From Thermoplasmata archaeon (GTDB lineage Archaea > Thermoplasmatota > Thermoplasmata > Lutacidiplasmatales > UBA184): a stretch of DNA of 9,850 bases. The stretch's first letter is position 1. Each line of letters opens with the position of its first letter. The notes under the pieces are model-generated. The model made no database searches. It was given only the letters and a program-made list of their open reading frames with translations, and was not told where the DNA came from. Below are positions 6,417-9,850 of this stretch, in pieces. A program made the translations under genes and the position numbers. The stretch covers positions 1 through 9,850 of the forward strand of contig JABEUK010000036.1 in NCBI GenBank assembly GCA_013044425.1, given 5' to 3'.

Positions 6417-6518
6417 GCAGGTGTAATCTAGTGGTAGGATGTCAGCCTTCCAAGCTGACCGCCCGGGTTCGAAACGGCGGATCGCGATCGATCCGCGGCG
6501 AAGCTCCCGGCACCTGCA
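6417..6518 (+). tRNA. tRNA-Gly (anticodon TCC) with a T-loop intron
   Basis: Once a 31-nt intron is removed, a standard cloverleaf forms. The acceptor stem is GCAGGTG (6417-6423) with CACCTGC (6511-6517) and discriminator A6518. The D stem is ATCT/GGAT (6426-6429/6437-6440). The anticodon stem is TCAGC/GCTGA around loop CTTCCAA, with anticodon TCC at 6449-6451. The variable loop is CCGC. The T stem is CCGGG (6463-6467) with CCCGG (6506-6510), and the spliced loop is TTCGAAT. It reads GGA and probably GGG glycine codons. The 3' CCA is not encoded. No strong TATA box lies just upstream: ATTAAC at 6373-6378 is a weak candidate, or the tRNA could be processed from the Cgi121 transcript. Confidence 0.95.
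6474..6504 (+). other. 31-nt BHB intron at tRNA position 59/60
   Basis: The precursor folds into a complete bulge-helix-bulge. The T stem CCGGG/CCCGG is the outer helix. TTCG (6468-6471) pairs with CGAA (6499-6502) as the 4-bp central helix. The 3-base bulges are AAA (6472-6474) and GCT (6503-6505). The inner helix is one C-G pair, a G-G mismatch and eight pairs GCGGATCG/CGATCCGC (6477-6484/6489-6496) closed by a CGAT loop. Archaeal splicing endonuclease cuts after the second base of each bulge. That yields exactly the exon ends A6473 and T6505 and restores the T-loop TTCGAAT. Confidence 0.93.
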
Positions 6519-6524
6519 TCCAGC

Positions 6525-6540
6525 GGCCCGAGCGCGGGCC
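6525..6540 (+). repeat. GC-rich inverted repeat after tRNA-Gly
   Basis: GGCCCG and CGGGCC form a 6-bp inverted repeat with an AGCG loop, seven bases beyond the tRNA-Gly 3' end. It could form a hairpin in the trailing transcript. No T-run follows, so a terminator role is not supported, and such repeats are expected by chance at this GC content. Confidence 0.3.
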
Positions 6541-6553
6541 CTGGGACCATACG

Positions 6554-6559
6554 TTTATG
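6554..6559 (+). promoter_or_regulatory. TATA box of tRNA-Ser
   Basis: TTTATG, within ACGTTTATGCC, is the only AT-rich word between the two tRNA genes. It is centred 31 bases upstream of the mature tRNA-Ser 5' end, so the primary transcript would have a leader of about five bases for RNase P to remove. It indicates that tRNA-Ser is transcribed separately from tRNA-Gly. Confidence 0.6.
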
Positions 6560-6587
6560 CCGTCGGGGTCGGTCCCTCGACGGACGC

Positions 6588-6670
6588 GCTGAGGTAGCCT
6601 AGCCCGGGAAGGCGCCAGTCTTGAAAACTGGTGGCGATTCGCCTCGGGAGTTCAAATCTCCCCCTCAGCG
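6588..6670 (+). tRNA. tRNA-Ser (anticodon TGA)
   Basis: The acceptor stem is GCTGAGG (6588-6594) with CCTCAGC (6663-6669) and discriminator G6670, as usual for serine. The anticodon stem CCAGT/ACTGG encloses loop CTTGAAA, with anticodon TGA at 6622-6624, reading TCA and related serine codons. A long variable arm with stem GGCG/CGCC (6633-6636/6640-6643) marks it as class II. The T arm is GGGAG-TTCAAAT-CTCCC (6646-6662). There is no intron, and the 3' CCA is not encoded (CCC follows). Confidence 0.97.
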
Positions 6671-6701
6671 CCCTTCCCGTTCCGCGCCCCCTCACAACGA
6701 G

Positions 6702-6707
6702 TTATAT
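6702..6707 (+). promoter_or_regulatory. TATA box of mutS-mutL
   Basis: TTATAT, in AGTTATATCGC, is centred about 28 bases before the ATG at 6733 and lies 32 bases after tRNA-Ser. It predicts a leaderless mutS-mutL transcript and supports 6733 over a GTG at 6631, which falls inside the tRNA-Ser gene. Confidence 0.65.
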
Positions 6708-6732
6708 CGCACACCCTCGTCGCCACTCTCAG

Positions 6733-9369
6733 ATGTCGGAGACGAGCAGCGGGACCCCGCTCCTCGACCAGTACGAGTCCGTCAAGGCCCGCTACCCCGG
6801 TCATCTCGTCCTCTTTCGGGTCGGAGATTTCTATGAGACCTTCGGGGAGGATGCGAAGCTCCTCTCGAGGGAGCTCGATGTCGTGCTGACCGCACGCTCG
6901 GCCGACGCTCAGGGCCAGCGAACCCCGATGGCCGGTGTCCCCCAGCACGCGATCGAGACCTATCTGGGGCGGCTCGTCAAGAAGGGGTACAAGGTCGCGC
7001 TGTGCGACCAGGTCGAGGACGCGCGGTTCGCGAAGGGTCTCGTGCGACGCGAGGTCACACGTGTCGTGACCCCCGGAACGGTCGTCGAGGACGGCCTCCT
7101 TGGCGGTCCGGATCACAATTTTCTGGCCGTGGCCCGGGCGGCCGATTCCGGACCGGGATCGTACGCCCTCGTGGACATCAGCACCGGAGAGTGGCATCAC
7201 GGCCCGGCGGATGGACCGGGGATCGACGGGCTCGCGACGGCCCTCGCACCGTTCTCCCCTCGAGAGATTCTCTACGCTCCCGCTCCTCATGAGGGCCGAT
7301 CGACCGATATTCCCGCGGTGTTCCGAAAGGAGTTTCCCGGGGCACGGCTCGAGATCGCTCCCCCTCCGATGGACGCATTGGAGCTCCCCGCGGGTCTTCG
7401 CAGCGAAGGCGAAGACGGAGCGTCCGCGGATGTCGCGGATCGCATCCTAGCGGCCTACGTCCGATCGACGCAACCCCGGCTACTGCCGTACGTCGCGGTC
7501 GTGGGCGGCGCACGGGAGCGGCGCCGTCTCGTCCTCGACGCGAAGTCGCTGCGCCATCTCGAGATCAGTCGACCGATGAACCCGGACGATCCCCACGGAG
7601 CCACGCTCATCGCGGCGTGGGACGAGACCGTGACCGCGGCCGGCCGGCGGACCCTCGGTTTTTGGCTCCGCGCGCCGCTTGCCGACCTCGACGCGATCGT
7701 GGCGCGTCAGGACGCCGTGGAGGCGCTCGGTCGCCGCGGGGCCGCGATCGAGGAGATCCGCCAGAGCCTGACCGGGATCCCCGATCTCGCCCGCATCGCA
7801 TCGCGCCTTGCGGGCCGGCGCGTGCGGCCGCCCGAGCTTGCCGCGCTGCGCGACGGGTTGACCCGGGCCGCCGCGCTCGCCGGCTCCCTCCTCGCGCCCT
7901 CGGACCCCCCTCTCCTCGAAGCGGTCGTGCGTTCGATAGTCCCGCCCCCACGTCTGCTCGAACGGTTGCGCTCGGCGCTACCGGATGAACCTCCCGCGAC
8001 GGAAGCTGCCGGAGGGCTATTCCGCGCCGGGCACTCCCCTGAGATCGACCGATGGATCGCCACCGAGCGCGCGGCGACCGACGAGATGGCCGCCCTCGAA
8101 GCGAAGGAGCGGGAGGCGAGCGGGATCCGTACGCTCAAGATCGGCTACAACCAGGTGTTCGGGTACTACTTCGAGGTCTCCCGCTCGCACCTCGAGAAGG
8201 TACCGGGACACTTCCGACGGCGCCAAACGGTCGCCCAGGCGGAGCGGTTCACCTCGGAAGCCCTCGAGGAGATCGAGCGCCGCATCCTCGACGCCCGGGA
8301 TCACCTACGGACGGAAGAGGCCGCACGGTGGGAGAGGTTCCTCGCGGAGATCGACGCCGACGTTCCCGCGATCCACCGGATCGGGCGCGGCGTCGGGACC
8401 CTCGACACCCTCCTGTCCTTCGCGCGCGTTGGCGAGCGCCGCCGCTGCGTTCGCCCCACAGTGGACCTCTCCTCGAACTTGACCATTCGAGGCGGGCGCC
8501 ATCCGGTCCTCGACCGGATGCTCGGCGAACGGTTCGTGCCGAACGACACCGAGCTCGACGCCCAGAGCGCGCGGCTCCTGGTGCTCACCGGCCCGAACAT
8601 GTCGGGCAAATCGACGTACATGCGCCAGATCGGGCTCATCGTAGTGCTCGCACAGGCCGGCTCGCTCGTACCCGCCCAGTTCGCGCGCGTCGGGCTCGTC
8701 TCAGGACTCTTCACCCGCATGGGGTTCACGGACGAGATCGGCCGGGGAAAGTCGAGCTTCATGGTGGAGATGACCGAGGTCGCGGAGATCCTGCGCAACG
8801 CGGACGCGCGATCGTTAGTCCTCCTCGATGAGGTCGGCCGGGGAACGAGCACCTTTGACGGACTCGCCGTCGCTTGGGCGACGATCCGGCACCTCCACGA
8901 CGTCACCCGGTGCCGCGCGGTGCTCGCGACCCACTACCACCAGCTCACCCAGCTGGTCGAAGGGCTTTCCTCGGCACGTCAGGCCCATCTCGCCGTCCAA
9001 GAGCGACCGGAGGGGATCATCTTCCTGCACCATCTCGTCCCGGGGAGCACGGACCGCAGCTACGGGGTGCACGTGGCGCGGTTGGCCGGCCTGCCCAAGG
9101 ATGTGCTCGCGGAGGCCGTTCGGTTGCTCGGCCAGCTCGAGATGGAGGGTGTGGAGCTGCCGGGCCGCTCGCGCGGGACCCCGACCCGCCAGGGAAAGTA
9201 CACCCAGGCAGTGCTCCTCTCTGCCGAAGCCCCCGCAGCCCCCTCGCCGATCGTCGAGGAGCTAGCGAGCCTCGAGATCGACCACTTGACCCCGATGCAA
9301 GCCCTCGCGAAGCTCGCGGAGCTACGACGCCGGGCACGAGAGAGTCAGCCCTCGGAGCGAGCGCCGTGA
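6733..9369 (+). CDS. mutS: DNA mismatch repair protein MutS (bacterial MutS1 type)
   Basis: MutS dimers find mispaired or looped bases and recruit MutL. This 878-residue protein is close to the 853 of Escherichia coli MutS and has every domain in order. The N-terminal mismatch-binding domain carries the Phe-x-Glu reader motif (Phe33-Tyr34-Glu35). A connector and long lever/core region follow, with the clamp segment Tyr-Asn-Gln-Val-Phe-Gly-Tyr-Tyr-Phe-Glu around 470-480. The ABC-type ATPase has Walker A TGPNMSGKST at 619-628 and Walker B Leu-Leu-Asp-Glu (697-700), followed by GRGTST (702-707). A helix-turn-helix dimerisation tail ends with the Pro-Met-Gln-Ala-Leu-x-x-Leu segment near the C-terminus. 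The Phe-x-Glu motif marks mismatch-repair MutS1, not MutS2 or the archaeal MutS5-like forms. The ATG at 6733 is chosen from the TATA box and family start. Its stop overlaps the mutL start. Confidence 0.98.
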   Translation: MSETSSGTPLLDQYESVKARYPGHLVLFRVGDFYETFGEDAKLLSRELDVVLTARSADAQGQRTPMAGVPQHAIETYLGRLVKKGYKVALCDQVEDARFAKGLVRREVTRVVTPGTVVEDGLLGGPDHNFLAVARAADSGPGSYALVDISTGEWHHGPADGPGIDGLATALAPFSPREILYAPAPHEGRSTDIPAVFRKEFPGARLEIAPPPMDALELPAGLRSEGEDGASADVADRILAAYVRSTQPRLLPYVAVVGGARERRRLVLDAKSLRHLEISRPMNPDDPHGATLIAAWDETVTAAGRRTLGFWLRAPLADLDAIVARQDAVEALGRRGAAIEEIRQSLTGIPDLARIASRLAGRRVRPPELAALRDGLTRAAALAGSLLAPSDPPLLEAVVRSIVPPPRLLERLRSALPDEPPATEAAGGLFRAGHSPEIDRWIATERAATDEMAALEAKEREASGIRTLKIGYNQVFGYYFEVSRSHLEKVPGHFRRRQTVAQAERFTSEALEEIERRILDARDHLRTEEAARWERFLAEIDADVPAIHRIGRGVGTLDTLLSFARVGERRRCVRPTVDLSSNLTIRGGRHPVLDRMLGERFVPNDTELDAQSARLLVLTGPNMSGKSTYMRQIGLIVVLAQAGSLVPAQFARVGLVSGLFTRMGFTDEIGRGKSSFMVEMTEVAEILRNADARSLVLLDEVGRGTSTFDGLAVAWATIRHLHDVTRCRAVLATHYHQLTQLVEGLSSARQAHLAVQERPEGIIFLHHLVPGSTDRSYGVHVARLAGLPKDVLAEAVRLLGQLEMEGVELPGRSRGTPTRQGKYTQAVLLSAEAPAAPSPIVEELASLEIDHLTPMQALAKLAELRRRARESQPSERAP
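9354..9357 (+). promoter_or_regulatory. Ribosome binding site of mutL inside mutS
   Basis: GGAG lies eight bases before the GTG at 9366, within the last codons of mutS. Unlike the leaderless first genes of this window, this internal gene has a usable Shine-Dalgarno match, which helps fix the GTG as its start. Confidence 0.5.
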
Positions 9370-9850
9370 GCGCGGCCACCCCGCGCGCTCCCATCCGTCG
9401 CCTCGCTCCGGAGATCGTCCGTCGGATCGCGGCCGGCGAGGTCGTCGAACGACCCGCGTCCGTCGTGAAGGAGCTGGTAGAGAACGCGATCGATGCCGGA
9501 GCCGAGGAGATCATCGTTCGACTCGAGGGAGGAGGCCTGCGACGGATCGAGGTCGCCGACGATGGAGGAGGCATCCCCGCCGAGGAGCTCGAGCTCGCGA
9601 TCGAGCGCCACGCGACGAGCAAGCTGGCCGCAGATGGATCGATCGAGGGGGTACGAACGCTCGGGTTTCGCGGGGAGGCGCTCGCGGCGATCGCCTCGGT
9701 CTCGAAGTTCCGGATCCGCTCGCGCACGGCAAGCGCGACAGCGGCTGCCGGGATCACCGTGGCGGGAGGTGAGATTCTCGGTCGGTTCGCAGTGGGCCGC
9801 GCCGTGGGGACGACCGTCGAGGTGGAGGATCTGTTCTTCAACACCCCCGC
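9366..9850 (+). CDS. mutL: DNA mismatch repair protein MutL, N-terminal part (runs off right edge)
   Basis: The first 161 codons form most of the GHKL-type ATPase domain of MutL, the partner that couples MutS mismatch recognition to downstream repair. Conserved features in order are Ile-Ala-Ala-Gly-Glu-Val-Val-Glu-Arg-Pro (21-30), the ATP/Mg motif Glu36...Glu39-Asn40-Ala-x-Asp43-Ala-Gly, Asp-Asp-Gly-Gly-Gly-Ile (65-70, where the usual form is Asp-Asn-Gly-x-Gly-Ile), Arg-His-Ala-Thr-Ser-Lys (81-86), Gly-Phe-Arg-Gly-Glu-Ala-Leu (100-106), and Phe-Phe-Asn-Thr-Pro at the edge. The GTG start overlaps the mutS stop as GTGA, so translation is probably coupled. The C-terminal part, which would show whether the endonuclease motif is present, is outside the window. 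Confidence 0.96.
   Translation, partial: MSAATPRAPIRRLAPEIVRRIAAGEVVERPASVVKELVENAIDAGAEEIIVRLEGGGLRRIEVADDGGGIPAEELELAIERHATSKLAADGSIEGVRTLGFRGEALAAIASVSKFRIRSRTASATAAAGITVAGGEILGRFAVGRAVGTTVEVEDLFFNTP

Noticed and set aside
6417..6518. tRNA-Gly as a broken or pseudo-tRNA because of the insertion in its T arm
   Set aside because: The insertion forms a full bulge-helix-bulge, and precise cutting restores all stems and a canonical T-loop, so it is an intron.
6525..6540. Hairpin after tRNA-Gly as an intrinsic terminator
   Set aside because: No T-rich tract follows it, archaeal termination usually depends on T-runs, and 6-bp GC-rich repeats are frequent by chance here.
6631..6732. Upstream GTG start for MutS at 6631
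   Set aside because: The codon lies inside the anticodon-arm/variable-arm part of tRNA-Ser. The TATA box at 6702-6707 and the MutS family N-terminus point to 6733.

Overview
The window looks like chromosomal DNA of a high-GC archaeon, most likely a member of the Thermoplasmatota or a nearby euryarchaeal group. This lineage is an inference. The evidence for Archaea is a full-length VAT/Cdc48-type double AAA+ ATPase, a probable KEOPS subunit Cgi121, a tRNA gene interrupted by a bulge-helix-bulge (BHB) intron, and TATA-like boxes 24-31 bases upstream of several start codons, as expected for leaderless transcripts. The bacterial-type mutS-mutL pair fits those archaeal groups that acquired this pathway. 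No mobile element, integrase, phage gene or CRISPR array was seen.

Layout. Positions 1-1715 (minus strand) hold the N-terminal 571 codons of a large secreted, Ser/Thr/Asn-rich surface protein that runs off the left edge. Its leader carries a perfect 7-bp inverted repeat just downstream of a clear TATA box. Positions 1825-4050 (minus) encode the Cdc48/VAT unfoldase, which ends in a proteasome-docking-like Ile-Tyr-Arg. A compact divergent promoter region (4051-4151) separates it from a plus-strand series: an unrecognised 301-residue protein (4152-5057), a metallo-beta-lactamase-fold hydrolase of the glyoxalase II/ETHE1 type (5110-5721), and a Cgi121-like protein (5733-6377). Next come two tRNA genes, tRNA-Gly(TCC) with a 31-nt intron inside the T-loop (6417-6518) and tRNA-Ser(TGA) (6588-6670). 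The window ends with mutS (6733-9369) and the start of mutL (9366 to the right edge), which overlap by four bases.

Most genes are housekeeping: protein quality control (Cdc48), tRNA modification and decoding (Cgi121 and the two tRNAs), and DNA mismatch repair (MutS-MutL). The most distinctive element is the intron at tRNA position 59/60. Its removal by the standard BHB cuts restores a perfect T-loop, although the site is away from the usual position beside the anticodon. Long open frames antisense to the real genes are by-products of high GC and are not annotated.
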